Notes: generated from the sequence alone by a model not told the origin. DNA of 64,000 bases from Sulfurimonas sp. (GCF_028714655.1 NZ_JAQTLY010000005.1:62001-126000), one strand, 5' to 3'. Shown: positions 24,992 to 33,666, counted from the stretch's first letter. Translations and numbers: made by a program.

Positions 24992-25450
24992 ATGGATAAA
25001 ATCAAAAAAAATACACTCGTGTCAATGCTTATAAAGTTGGAAGATGAAGAGGGCAACATCATTGATGACAGCGAGGAACTTATGTATCTTCACGGCGGTT
25101 ACGGTCAAATCTTTCAAAAGCTAGAAGATGAATTTGAGGGAAAAAAAGCAGGCTATAGCTTTCATGTTACGCTCACTCCTGCGGAAGCTTATGGAGAGTA
25201 TGATGAGGCTCTACATGTAAAAGAGTTGCTCGAAGATTTACCGGATGGTATTTTCGTAGGCACAGAACTTGACGGCGAAGAGGAAGGCATCGTTTATGTT
25301 GTTGAGAGCATGGACGAAAAGTACGCAATCCTAAACGCAAATCATGAACTGGCAGGTGTCGCACTTGTAGCAAGCGGCAAGATTTTGGAGATAGAACATC
25401 TTTCGGATGAAGCGGCGGAAGAGCTGCTTGAGGGGGAGCATCGGCATTGA
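24992..25450 (+). CDS. slyD: FKBP-type peptidyl-prolyl isomerase, SlyD-like
   Basis: 152 residues from ATG 24992, which has AAAGGA about 6 nt upstream. An in-frame ATG at 24977 overlapping the previous stop is a possible longer start. The FKBP domain is split by an insert-in-flap (HVTLTPAEAYGEYDEALHVKELLEDLPDGIFVGTEL) as in SlyD. The C-terminus is short and acidic with one HRH instead of the long metal-binding tail of E. coli SlyD. Acts as a folding helper; a nickel role is less likely with this tail. Confidence 0.88.
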   Translation: MDKIKKNTLVSMLIKLEDEEGNIIDDSEELMYLHGGYGQIFQKLEDEFEGKKAGYSFHVTLTPAEAYGEYDEALHVKELLEDLPDGIFVGTELDGEEEGIVYVVESMDEKYAILNANHELAGVALVASGKILEIEHLSDEAAEELLEGEHRH

Positions 25451-25500
25451 GGTTTGGTGTTTTGGATGTGGGTATAATAAGAAAAAAGGTCTAAGAGAAT

Positions 25501-25923
25501 ATGATGAAGAATAAAGAAATAATAAAGTTGATTGAAAATGACATAAACAACGATATTAAAAGTATTGTTTATAAATTAGACGCTGAAAAATTATTACTAT
25601 TTCTTTTGATGCAGCAAGAAATAATGTTTTCAACTTTAAAAGATGAACAATCTGAATATAAAGAAACCCTTTCAGAAAGCTTCTCTTATACAATAAATAT
25701 AATAAAGCACTATAAAAAGATAAATCCAAAAAAATTACAAAATTATAATTTTACAGAATATATTAATTTAAAAAAAGATAAATTAGATTATCTTATTTCT
25801 TTATTATTAACAAAAAGTAAAATCACAGATTTTAAAATATATATCAATAAACAGGGATATAAACTTCATATTGAGAATAATCTATTGACAATAACTCATG
25901 AAATTGATAACTACATAAAGTGA
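25501..25923 (+). CDS. Hypothetical protein, very AT-rich
   Basis: 140 residues, Lys/Ile/Asn/Leu-rich, predicted mostly helical, no signal peptide, no motif I recognise. Base composition is clearly more AT-rich than slyD before it and matches the ATPase module after it. It therefore probably arrived with the island at 25.5-27.8 kb. AGAG lies before the ATG (possibly initiating at the second codon). Confidence 0.6.
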   Translation: MMKNKEIIKLIENDINNDIKSIVYKLDAEKLLLFLLMQQEIMFSTLKDEQSEYKETLSESFSYTINIIKHYKKINPKKLQNYNFTEYINLKKDKLDYLISLLLTKSKITDFKIYINKQGYKLHIENNLLTITHEIDNYIK

Positions 25924-26009
25924 TAGCGGAATTTGACTACAACAATAATCACTACTACGAACTTGCCTTTGATACGGCTAGAGAGTTAAATTCTATGCCA
26001 AAGGAATAG
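25923..26009 (+). pseudogene. Possible gene-tail remnant
   Basis: Right after the previous frame, bases 25923-26009 read IAEFDYNNNHYYELAFDTARELNSMPKE-stop. Base use here (GAC TAC, CTT GCC, GAT ACG GCT) is less AT-rich than the flanks and looks coding. There is no start codon. It may be the tail of a deleted gene at the junction of the AT-rich insert. Low confidence. Confidence 0.3.
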
Positions 26010-26151
26010 ATTGAGCCTTGTATATTTAATACAAAAGTAAATTTTATTATGCCAATATAATGAAAAATAAACAAGAAAATTGTAATGTTAAACAACTTCT
26101 TAGCATTATTAATGTAATATTTAGTCAAATATGTCAAAAAATGGAGATTTT

Positions 26152-27285
26152 ATGATATTAAAATTTGGGGCAAAAAATTTTTATTCTTTTAAAGAGGGCT
26201 TTGAAGTTGATTTGACTTTGAATGATAAAAAAGCAAGTCGAGAAGTTGCAAATGTTTTGGCAATTAAGGGGGCTAATGCTTCAGGTAAAACAAATGTACT
26301 CAAACTTCTTTCATTTATTTCTTCATTTGCCAAAAATTCTTTTACAGAGATTAAACCTGATGAGCCAATTTTAATTAAATCATACTTTTCAAATAATGAG
26401 CCAATTGATATGTTTATAGAGTTACGAGATAATGGCGTCGAATATAAATATGAACTTTCTTTAACAAATAAAAAAGTTATAAATGAAACTTTTTATAAAA
26501 AAGAAAAAAGATGGACAAAAATTATTTGGAGAGATGATAATAAAGTTAATTCTATTGCTCAATATGATGAATTAAAAAAAATAAAACTCAGAGAAAATGC
26601 TTCTTTATTAAGCACTGCAAGCCAATATGAAATTGCATCTGTTAAACATTTATATACGCTTTTTACACAAATTATTATCAATGTACATGCACACGGAAGG
26701 CATGAAATACCAATAGATTATCAAAGTGCATCAAAATTTTATTATGAGAACAAAGATGTTTTTAAATTTATAAAAGAGATATTAAAAAAATCTGATACAG
26801 GTATTGAAGATATTGAGATATTGGATAAAGAAGATAAAGAAACAGGCGAAAAAGAGTATTTCCCAATTTTTTATTTTTCAAAAAGTAAAAAAGAAAAGTT
26901 CCTTACTTTTCAAGAACAGTCAAGCGGAACAAAAGAGTTATATAGACAATTAGGATTATATAAAATTGCTTTATCCAATGGTAAAACTCTTGTTTTAGAT
27001 GAATTTGATATAAATCTTCATCCTGATTTATTACCTCTACTCGTTGATTTATTTGAAGATAAAAAAACAAATCCATATAATGCTCAAATGATTTTTACAA
27101 CTCATCATACAGAAATAATGAACAAACTTGGAAAATATAAAATTGTATTGGTAAATAAAGAAGACAATGAGAGCTTTTTGTATAGGCTTGATGAAATTCC
27201 GGGTGATATGATAAGGAATGATAGACCTATTACTCCTATTTACAATGCAGGTAAAATAGGTGGAAAACCAAAGATATTACTATGA
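26152..27285 (+). CDS. AAA family ATPase (AAA15/OLD-RloA-like), probable defence ATPase
   Basis: 377 residues from ATG 26152, preceded by ATGGAG. The architecture is that of ABC-like AAA ATPases of abortive-infection and OLD/RloA type. The N-terminus is LKFGAKNFYSFKEGFEVDL, Walker A is GANASGKTN, the signature region is FQEQSSGTKELYRQLGLYK, Walker B is LVLDEFDINLHPDLLPLL, and the H-loop is TTHHTEIM. No TOPRIM or nuclease domain follows. It overlaps the next gene by 4 nt (ATGA), so it forms a two-gene unit. A phage-defence role is inferred from architecture and the AT-rich setting. Confidence 0.82.
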   Translation: MILKFGAKNFYSFKEGFEVDLTLNDKKASREVANVLAIKGANASGKTNVLKLLSFISSFAKNSFTEIKPDEPILIKSYFSNNEPIDMFIELRDNGVEYKYELSLTNKKVINETFYKKEKRWTKIIWRDDNKVNSIAQYDELKKIKLRENASLLSTASQYEIASVKHLYTLFTQIIINVHAHGRHEIPIDYQSASKFYYENKDVFKFIKEILKKSDTGIEDIEILDKEDKETGEKEYFPIFYFSKSKKEKFLTFQEQSSGTKELYRQLGLYKIALSNGKTLVLDEFDINLHPDLLPLLVDLFEDKKTNPYNAQMIFTTHHTEIMNKLGKYKIVLVNKEDNESFLYRLDEIPGDMIRNDRPITPIYNAGKIGGKPKILL

Positions 27286-27773
27286 GTAGTTTTAAAAATA
27301 CAAAGACAAAATCATTTTTAGACTCTATTCCTGTTATATCACTTGATAGCGATGACAATGATTTAACAAATAGATGTAAATTTAATTTTGGATATTTTTA
27401 TGTGCAAAGTGGCATAAGTCAAGATTTTGAAAATTGGTCACATGCTGAGCTGATTAAATTACTAAATAAGCTTAAAAACTACTCAAAATCTTCATTAGAA
27501 TATTGGAAAAATCAAAAAGTAGGAAATTATCCAGTTTTTACAGTTTATGAATGCTTTCCTGTAAATACGGATTTTACTAAACCAAAGCATATCCCACATC
27601 AAGTTTTATGGGCAAGATTTCATTTAGAAAATAGAGTAAGATTGATTGGATTTGTAATTCCAGATGAATACAAAGACAAAGCTCATCAAAAAACTGCATA
27701 TAGATTTGATACAAATACATTTTATGTTGTTTACTTGGATAAAGAACATAGATTTTATAAAACTGAGAAATAG
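27282..27773 (+). CDS. Small partner of AAA ATPase, unknown, toxin-like
   Basis: 163 residues, cytoplasmic. The C-terminal half reads VLWARFHLENRVRLIGFVIPDEY...YRFDTNTFYVVYLDKEHRFYKTEK. The Arg-rich strand followed by 'D-x-x-x-F-x-V-V-x-L-D-x-x-H-x-x-Y' resembles small single-domain toxins or nucleases in shape, but I cannot assign a family. No HNH, TOPRIM or PD-(D/E)xK motif is evident. Its start lies inside the ATPase gene (4-nt overlap), so the two are translated together, as in effector-sensor pairs. Confidence 0.65.
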   Translation: MSSFKNTKTKSFLDSIPVISLDSDDNDLTNRCKFNFGYFYVQSGISQDFENWSHAELIKLLNKLKNYSKSSLEYWKNQKVGNYPVFTVYECFPVNTDFTKPKHIPHQVLWARFHLENRVRLIGFVIPDEYKDKAHQKTAYRFDTNTFYVVYLDKEHRFYKTEK

Positions 27774-27849
27774 TTTATATGCGACCATGATTTGTGTTTT
27801 GAGAAAGATGTTCATATAGCTTGATAAAGGCAAAACAAGGACTGATTTT

Positions 27850-28299
27850 ATGCTAACTTACAGAATCGCAAAAGTTGAAGATATAAAAGAGTTGTGCAGG
27901 CTTTTAAATGAACTTTTTACGCAAGAGGCGGAATTTTTGCCCGATGAGGCGTCCCAAGAGAGAGCATTGGCGAAAATAATCTCGGATGAGAGTATAGGAG
28001 AGATTTTTGTTGCTTCACAGGATGGTGAAATAGTCGCAATGGTAAATATCTTATATACCCTCTCAACGGCTTTGGGAGCAAAAGTGGCTATTTTGGAAGA
28101 TATGATTGTGGATAAACGGTATCGTGGGCAAGATATCGGTTCGTCTATGATGGAGTTTGCGCTAGAGTACATAAAAGCAAAAGGGTGTAAACGCGTTACG
28201 CTTCTTAGTGATGGCGATAACTTCAAAGCTCATAAGTTTTATGAAAAACACGGCTTTGTAAAATCCGCTATGATACCTTTTAGAAAAATTATGTTATAG
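27850..28299 (+). CDS. GNAT family N-acetyltransferase
   Basis: 149 residues with the acetyl-CoA binding motif A: LEDMIVDKRYRGQDIGSSMMEFALEYIKAKGC, containing R-G-Q-D-I-G. Motif B is RVTLLSDGDNFKAHKFYEKHGF. Substrate unknown. The stop TAG at 28297-28299 is directly followed by the ATG of the next gene, so the two are coupled. Confidence 0.88.
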   Translation: MLTYRIAKVEDIKELCRLLNELFTQEAEFLPDEASQERALAKIISDESIGEIFVASQDGEIVAMVNILYTLSTALGAKVAILEDMIVDKRYRGQDIGSSMMEFALEYIKAKGCKRVTLLSDGDNFKAHKFYEKHGFVKSAMIPFRKIML

Positions 28300-28839
28300 A
28301 TGCTAGTCAAACACAAATTTTTAAACTCTTATCCGCTTGTGGGTAAAAAGACACTTATCATCGGTACTTTTAACCCCGATGTGCCGTGCAATAAAGCAGA
28401 GTTTTTTTACGGCAGGGCTAAAAACTACTTTTGGGATCTGCTTCCATTTGTGTTTGGCATAGAGAGCTTAAAAGGTGATGTGCAAAAGCAAAAAGAGTTT
28501 TTAGAAACATACGATATCGAACTAAGCGATTTGATACTCTCAGTCGCTCTAAATGAAGCCGATATCTGCAACTACGGTGATGACAAGCTAAAAGATATCA
28601 AAGAGTGGAACACAACTACTATCTTAGATATTTTAAAAAAAAGCAAGACAAAAGAGGTCTATTTTACTAGAAAATCATTTGATAAAAGTGTAGAAAATAT
28701 AAAAAATGAGATATATAAAATCAAAGATTATTGTGAGAAAAATAAGATAAAATTCGCTTTTTTACCGACACCTTCTAGATTTAAGGATGCAAAAAAATTA
28801 CAAGAGTGGCAAGAGAGTTTTAATCAAACGGATAACTAA
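28300..28839 (+). CDS. Uracil-DNA glycosylase superfamily-like protein
   Basis: 179 residues. GTFNP (22-26) resembles the catalytic motif 1 (GINP/GTFPG type) of MUG/UDG-superfamily proteins. YGRAKNYFW (37-45) matches the following substrate-pocket loop, and LPTPSR near the C-terminus aligns with motif 2 (LPSTSP type). The usual catalytic Asp is not obvious, so the base removed, if any, is unknown. Transcribed with the preceding GNAT gene (no spacer). Confidence 0.7.
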   Translation: MLVKHKFLNSYPLVGKKTLIIGTFNPDVPCNKAEFFYGRAKNYFWDLLPFVFGIESLKGDVQKQKEFLETYDIELSDLILSVALNEADICNYGDDKLKDIKEWNTTTILDILKKSKTKEVYFTRKSFDKSVENIKNEIYKIKDYCEKNKIKFAFLPTPSRFKDAKKLQEWQESFNQTDN

Positions 28840-28858
28840 ATATAAATTGGAATAAATT

Positions 28859-29764
28859 ATGCAAGATACAAAAAATAGTACGAAATATTTTGTGTGGATG
28901 ATTATAGCTATGCTTTTTTGGGGTGTTGCGTGGACGGCTGGCAAAGTTGCGGCGGAACATTCAACTGCCGAAGTCGCCGCATTTTGGCGTTATGCCATCT
29001 CTTTTATAAGCATAATTCCCGTCGTTTGGTTTTTAAAAACTCCGCTTAAAACGGATAAAATAGGTTTTTTGTATATGCTTGGTGCAGGGGTACTGACTTC
29101 ACTGTTTAACTATCTTTTTTTTGCAGGACTTGCAAACGGTCAAGCGGGATACGGCGGCACGCTGGTAACATCTCTTGCTCCTATCATTACATATATTTTA
29201 TCCATACCTATATTTGGAACAAAGGTATCCATTAGGCAAATAGCGGCTCTTTTTATAGGCATTTTAGGCGCTCTTACTCTTCTTCGCGTACCGTTTGACG
29301 GATTTGCGTTTTTAGATATGCAAAGTTCCTATTTTCTCGGATGTGCCGTAGTTTGGTCGCTTGTTACGGTGATTTCTCAAAAAGCTGCCAAAAGAGCACA
29401 CCTGATGTTTTATACTTTTGTCGTTTTCGGGATTACGGCTTTTATAAATATGCTTTTTGCTCTGCCTTATAGTCCGTTTGATTTCGGGGCGTACGATAAT
29501 ACATTTTGGATAACGATTATATTTATAGGGGTGATTCCCGGAACATTCAGTACCGCTCTTTATTTTGTCTCAGCCGGTAAAATCGGAGCGCATAAAACAG
29601 GTGTATTTATGTTTATTGTTCCCGTCGGCGCAATTGTATCAAGCCGGATTGTGTATGACGAGGTGCTGGCTCTCTCGACGATCGTCGGATGTTTGTTGGC
29701 TTTTGCGGCAGTATTTCTCTTTAATACGAGAAGAACTTCTAAAGTTTCAACATATAAACTTTAA
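28859..29764 (+). CDS. EamA/DMT family transporter
   Basis: 301 residues, ten predicted membrane helices in two EamA halves: MIIAMLFWGVAWTAGKVAAEHS... opens the first, and SYFLGCAVVWSLVTVISQKAAKRA opens the second. This is the RhaT/YdcZ-like drug/metabolite class; the substrate is not predictable from sequence. 19 nt after the UDG-like gene, so possibly one operon. Confidence 0.88.
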   Translation: MQDTKNSTKYFVWMIIAMLFWGVAWTAGKVAAEHSTAEVAAFWRYAISFISIIPVVWFLKTPLKTDKIGFLYMLGAGVLTSLFNYLFFAGLANGQAGYGGTLVTSLAPIITYILSIPIFGTKVSIRQIAALFIGILGALTLLRVPFDGFAFLDMQSSYFLGCAVVWSLVTVISQKAAKRAHLMFYTFVVFGITAFINMLFALPYSPFDFGAYDNTFWITIIFIGVIPGTFSTALYFVSAGKIGAHKTGVFMFIVPVGAIVSSRIVYDEVLALSTIVGCLLAFAAVFLFNTRRTSKVSTYKL

Positions 29765-29819
29765 TCAAAACAAAAAGTAGTAATATGTTAAACCATAGTT
29801 ATCTAACATAAGGTTATCG

Positions 29820-31571
29820 ATGTTAAAAAAGTATTATTATCAGTTTTTTTTATTAGCTTTAGCTTTTATACTTTTTTATAACGATGACTATAGAGTCATT
29901 ATAGTCGGTGTCGCTATATTTTTTGTAGGTATGCTTTTTATGGAGGAGGGTTTTAAGCTATTTAACAGCGGATTATTGGAAAAAGTTTTACAAGCAAGTA
30001 CAAATACTATCCCAAAAGCTATAGGAACAGGTGTTATAGCAACAGCCGTCACACAAAGTTCATCTTTGATTTCTATAATAATTATCTCATTTTTAAGCGC
30101 AGAGCTTATCACTCTAAGCGGTGCCGTGGGTGTAATATTCGGCTCAAATGTAGGCTCAACTACGACGGCATGGATAATCTCCTCTTTAGGTGTAAAAGTA
30201 GATTTAGCGACTTATGCGATGCCTTTAATCGTTTTTGGAGTGGCATTTAAATTTTCAAACAACAAAAATTATCAGGGAATCGGAAAAATAGTGCTAGGAC
30301 TTGGATTTGTCCTTCTTGGTATTGATTATATGAAAGACGGATTTGAAGGTTTAGAGAGCAGATTTGATTTGTCAAAATTTGCGGTTGAGGGCTATATCGG
30401 CGCTTTGGTTTATGTATCGCTTGGAGTTGCGGCAACTGTTATTATGCACTCAAGTGCCGCAACAATGGCACTTATCATAACGGCACTTGCGACAAATCAA
30501 ATCATATACCTAAATGCGGTTGAACTCGTTATCGGAGCAAATATAGGCAAGACGATTACTGCCGTCTTAGGGTCTATAACATCAAATGCGAACGGAAAAA
30601 GAGTAGCTCTCTCTCACTTTATTTTTAATGCCGTAACAGCCGTTGTTGCAGTAGTTTTTTTATATCAATTAAACGATTTCGTAATATTTTTAGCTTCAAA
30701 AATAGGCATAGCGGATAATAATTACGGTATGAAACTAGCGCTTTATCATACTGTTTTTAATATTCTTGGAGTTATATTAATCTCTCCTTTTACGCATCGG
30801 CTTGTAAAATATCTTGAAACACTCTTTTTGGAAGAAAATAAACTTACCACAAAGCCGTTATATCTTGACAATGTAGTTATCAATGTACCGCATGCCGCAA
30901 TAGAATCCATAAGGAAAGAGACTATTCATCTTTACGACAGTGCAATCGAAGCCATTTCACACTCAATGTTTTTACATCGACATGATTTTATTAAAAGTAC
31001 GGACATAGCAAATGCCGTTAAAAATTCCGATATGAGTATAGATGAAGATATAAATGAGTTTTATGCAAACAAGATAAAATCTCTCTACGGAGAGATAATT
31101 CACTATGCCACCCTCTCTCAAGAAAATATGAATGAAAATGATCAAGATAGAGTATATAACCTGAAACTTGCTTCAAGAGATATTGTAGAGGCTATAAAAA
31201 ATATGCGGGATTTGCAAAAAAACATCTTCTACTACTCAAAATCAAGAAACTCATATATCCAAGATGAGTATAACAACTTACGGTTATATATAGCTAAGAC
31301 TATTGATACGATAGAAAAAATAAAGGAACATGACGATGATTTGGATACCATATCTTCGCTTGAGCTTTTAAAAGAGAATACTAAAGCGTTAGATGATATA
31401 AAAAACAGTCGAATCGATACGCTTATAAGAGAAAATAAGATTGACTCAAAAATGGCGACATCGCTTATAAACGATAGTTCATTTGCATATGATGTGACGC
31501 AAAAACTAATACAAGTTGCTACAATATTGTGGATAAAAGATATAGATATCAGAACTTTGGGAGCCAAGTGA
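29820..31571 (+). CDS. Na+/Pi cotransporter family protein with PhoU-like tail
   Basis: 583 residues. The N-terminal ~320 residues are membrane-spanning with two inverted Na/Pi repeats, each carrying the hallmark QSS-type motif (TAVTQSSSLISIII at about 75, and MHSSAATMALIITALA at about 205) and the GANIG/GSNVGST loops. The C-terminal ~230 residues are helical and PhoU-like (AIEAISHSMFLHRH...). It probably imports or exports phosphate driven by sodium. The stop overlaps the next start (TGATG). Confidence 0.9.
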   Translation: MLKKYYYQFFLLALAFILFYNDDYRVIIVGVAIFFVGMLFMEEGFKLFNSGLLEKVLQASTNTIPKAIGTGVIATAVTQSSSLISIIIISFLSAELITLSGAVGVIFGSNVGSTTTAWIISSLGVKVDLATYAMPLIVFGVAFKFSNNKNYQGIGKIVLGLGFVLLGIDYMKDGFEGLESRFDLSKFAVEGYIGALVYVSLGVAATVIMHSSAATMALIITALATNQIIYLNAVELVIGANIGKTITAVLGSITSNANGKRVALSHFIFNAVTAVVAVVFLYQLNDFVIFLASKIGIADNNYGMKLALYHTVFNILGVILISPFTHRLVKYLETLFLEENKLTTKPLYLDNVVINVPHAAIESIRKETIHLYDSAIEAISHSMFLHRHDFIKSTDIANAVKNSDMSIDEDINEFYANKIKSLYGEIIHYATLSQENMNENDQDRVYNLKLASRDIVEAIKNMRDLQKNIFYYSKSRNSYIQDEYNNLRLYIAKTIDTIEKIKEHDDDLDTISSLELLKENTKALDDIKNSRIDTLIRENKIDSKMATSLINDSSFAYDVTQKLIQVATILWIKDIDIRTLGAK

Positions 31572-31777
31572 TGAAGATAAACAAAGTGTTTAAGGGGATT
31601 GAAAAGCTGTTTTTTAGTGAATTTACCGATGAAAAAAAGCAGGAAAAATTGAAAGAGAAGCTTCTTAAAAAAATAGAACAGACAAAAGCTGAGATAAAAA
31701 ATGCCGAAAATGACGAAGAGTCGCAAGACCTAAAAGCTAAACTCTACATACTAAAAAAGTTGCTTGAGAGAGTCTAG
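31571..31777 (+). CDS. Small charged helical protein
   Basis: 68 residues from ATG 31571, which overlaps the transporter stop (TGATG). The sequence is almost wholly coiled-coil: FTDEKKQEKLKEKLLKKIEQTKAEIKNAENDEESQDLKAKLYILKKLLERV. No known family. Overlap with the Na/Pi transporter gene suggests a partner or regulator of it; this is inference only. Confidence 0.65.
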   Translation: MKINKVFKGIEKLFFSEFTDEKKQEKLKEKLLKKIEQTKAEIKNAENDEESQDLKAKLYILKKLLERV

Positions 31778-31801
31778 CAATTAACAGATTTCTTACATAG
31801 C

Positions 31802-31830
31802 CGTCATTGCGAACGAAGTAAAGCAATCTA
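31802..31830. repeat. Dispersed GTCATTGCGA...GCAATCT repeat
   Basis: A minimal copy: GTCATTGCGAACGAAGTAAAGCAATCT. It lies between the convergent small helical gene and cobT. Same family as the copies at 6.2, 48.3, 54.3 and 55.8 kb. Confidence 0.7.
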
Positions 31831-31857
31831 AAAAGAGGGTTATGCAAGAAGCCTAAT

Positions 31858-32913
31858 TCACATAGAGTACAAAATACGCTCAATCGCTTCTAAAAGTTTT
31901 GCGTTGTTTATTTCGTTTGCAGATGCATAAGCAAGAGCGGCTCCCGCTCCCACTCCCTCTTTTGCTTCACCCTCATCATACTTTTTGAGTATCGGTATGG
32001 TTGCATTTTCAAATGAAAAACTAGTATATACGGCATTGGGCTTATAACTTAAAAGAGATAAAATATGCGCGATATCCGAGTTTTTGTCATTTGCTACCCA
32101 TGAAGTTGTTGCAAGAGTTATATTTTCATGCTTTACTCTCATAAGCACATCCTCTCTAAGTTTATCAGCCACCAAGAGACATGCCGCCATCTGCGTTCCG
32201 CCTGCTAAGACTACATGAAATCTTCTTGATGCGCTTAGTAAAAAACCGGCACAAAAGATAAGCATATTATCACTCACGACGGAGAGCTTTTCAAAATTGC
32301 CCATCTCATCGTTTATCAGGGAGAGAGCTTTGTTTATCGTCTCGTTTCTTACACTGCTTGGCACATGTAAAAAGCTTGAAGAGAAGTCATCTTTGCAATC
32401 ATACCCAAGTGCCAAGGCAGTCGCTGTGGCGGTTGTCGTTCCGCTTGGGGTTGATTCGCCTAAAATTAGATAATTTCCCTTTAGCTCGTAACTCTCTCCT
32501 GCTGCCATTCCTTTTCTAAAAACGGCTTTTGCGTCTATGTTAGCGCCTGTTGCGATGGAACCGGAGGGTAATATGTCAAAGTTATGGCATATAGAATTTT
32601 GCGGAATTGTTTGGAGTCCTAAGTCTAAAATCTCGGTTGCGCTAAAGGGCACCAAGTTATGCACCGCTCTGGTAATAATTGCCGGAGTCGGCACGCCTGT
32701 CGGAGTCTCGGCAAGTTCACCCAAAGAGTAAACCCTCTCGTTTACGATAAACTCCGCATCAAGAGTAGGCGTCAGAGGAATCATGCCGGGGATTCCGGCT
32801 TGGGTAATTCCCTCAATCTCGCAAGTTTTCGTAACGGATGCCGCCAGTAAAAAGTCCGCTTTGCCTTTAGGGAGCGAACTAGGTTCATTTGTAAATATGT
32901 TATATGTTTTCAT
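31858..32913 (-). CDS. cobT: Nicotinate-nucleotide:dimethylbenzimidazole phosphoribosyltransferase-like
   Basis: Activates the lower ligand base of cobalamin to its alpha-ribotide. 351 residues of the NaMN-DMB branch: LGESTPSGTTTATATALALG is the phosphoribosyl-binding signature, FHVVLAGGTQMAA the nucleotide loop, and VGAGAALAYA the C-terminal glycine patch. It is nearer the archaeal/cyanobacterial type than E. coli CobT. Followed, across a repeat-filled gap, by cobC, cobS, cobU and cobQ. Confidence 0.88.
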   Translation of the reverse strand: MKTYNIFTNEPSSLPKGKADFLLAASVTKTCEIEGITQAGIPGMIPLTPTLDAEFIVNERVYSLGELAETPTGVPTPAIITRAVHNLVPFSATEILDLGLQTIPQNSICHNFDILPSGSIATGANIDAKAVFRKGMAAGESYELKGNYLILGESTPSGTTTATATALALGYDCKDDFSSSFLHVPSSVRNETINKALSLINDEMGNFEKLSVVSDNMLIFCAGFLLSASRRFHVVLAGGTQMAACLLVADKLREDVLMRVKHENITLATTSWVANDKNSDIAHILSLLSYKPNAVYTSFSFENATIPILKKYDEGEAKEGVGAGAALAYASANEINNAKLLEAIERILYSM

Positions 32914-32942
32914 TTTTTTATTCCTTTAGATTTTTTTTAAAC

Positions 32943-33115
32943 CAAAGATCCTGAATCAAGTTCAGGATGACGGAAGAATCAAGTTCAGGACGAAAATCAA
33001 GTTCAGGATGACATATACAACAGCATTCCAAACTCAACAACTTCGTCATTCCAAACTCAACAACCTCATCATTCCAAACTCAACAACCTCGTCATTCCAA
33101 ACTTGATTTGGAATC
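32943..33115. repeat. Hairpin repeats and 23-bp tandem array
   Basis: The left part (32943-33013) has three decayed copies of the ATCCTGAATCAAGTTCAGGATGA hairpin. From 33024 there are four 23-bp units starting CATTCCAAACTCAACAAC (33024, 33047, 33070, 33093). The last one passes into CATTCCAAACTTGATTTGG, itself a hairpin. It fills the gap between cobT and cobC and shows that the hairpins and the tandem units share ends. Confidence 0.75.
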
Positions 33116-33120
33116 TAATA

Positions 33121-33666
33121 CTACACACTTTTAAAATCAACCACCGTAAAAGAGCCGTTTTCAATACTAATGCCAAACGCCTCTTCCAAAGTAATTTTTT
33201 TAACAATGCTCATTAAAACACGGATAACTCCCGCATGAGTTACGACTAAAATATTTTCTTTGTTTAACGACGGCAAAAATTCTAAAAAGAACTCTTCTAC
33301 TCTCTCTAAATACTCTCTATACGGCTCGCCGTCAAGTGCTTCTATCCACTGCAAAAAATTTATATACTCTATCTCGCCTTGTGCGATAATCTCATCAAAA
33401 CTAAGCCCCTCATGTTTTCCCCACGACTTCTCTCTTAGCTTGTCCGTGTAGATTACATCCTTTATATAACCAGAGTGTTTTATAGTCTCTTTTGCACGCC
33501 TCAAATCAGAGCAAAAAACAGCGTCAAACTCTAAAAAATCAAGCCTTTTTGCAAGCTCTTTTGCCTGAACCTCCCCGTTTTTTGATAAACCGATATCGTT
33601 ATGCCCGTTATAGCAGTTTTTATACCTCTCATCCACTTCGGCGTGGCGAACCAAAGTTACTCTCAT
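33121..33666 (-). CDS. cobC: Histidine phosphatase, probable alpha-ribazole phosphatase
   Basis: 181 residues of the phosphoglycerate mutase-like superfamily. Catalytic LVRHAEVDERY (His8 nucleophile, RHAE), second Arg in CSDLRRAKETI, proton donor region EKSWGKHEG, and second His in VVTHAGVIRVL. Its place directly upstream of overlap with cobS/cobU (cobS ends at 33663, 4-nt overlap) makes removal of phosphate from alpha-ribazole phosphate or adenosylcobalamin phosphate the likely role. Confidence 0.85.
   Translation of the reverse strand: MRVTLVRHAEVDERYKNCYNGHNDIGLSKNGEVQAKELAKRLDFLEFDAVFCSDLRRAKETIKHSGYIKDVIYTDKLREKSWGKHEGLSFDEIIAQGEIEYINFLQWIEALDGEPYREYLERVEEFFLEFLPSLNKENILVVTHAGVIRVLMSIVKKITLEEAFGISIENGSFTVVDFKSV

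Noticed and set aside
32943..33115. CRISPR array in the repeat-rich gap between cobT and cobC
   Set aside because: Units are directly abutting 23-bp tandem repeats without unique spacers, and no cas genes are present.
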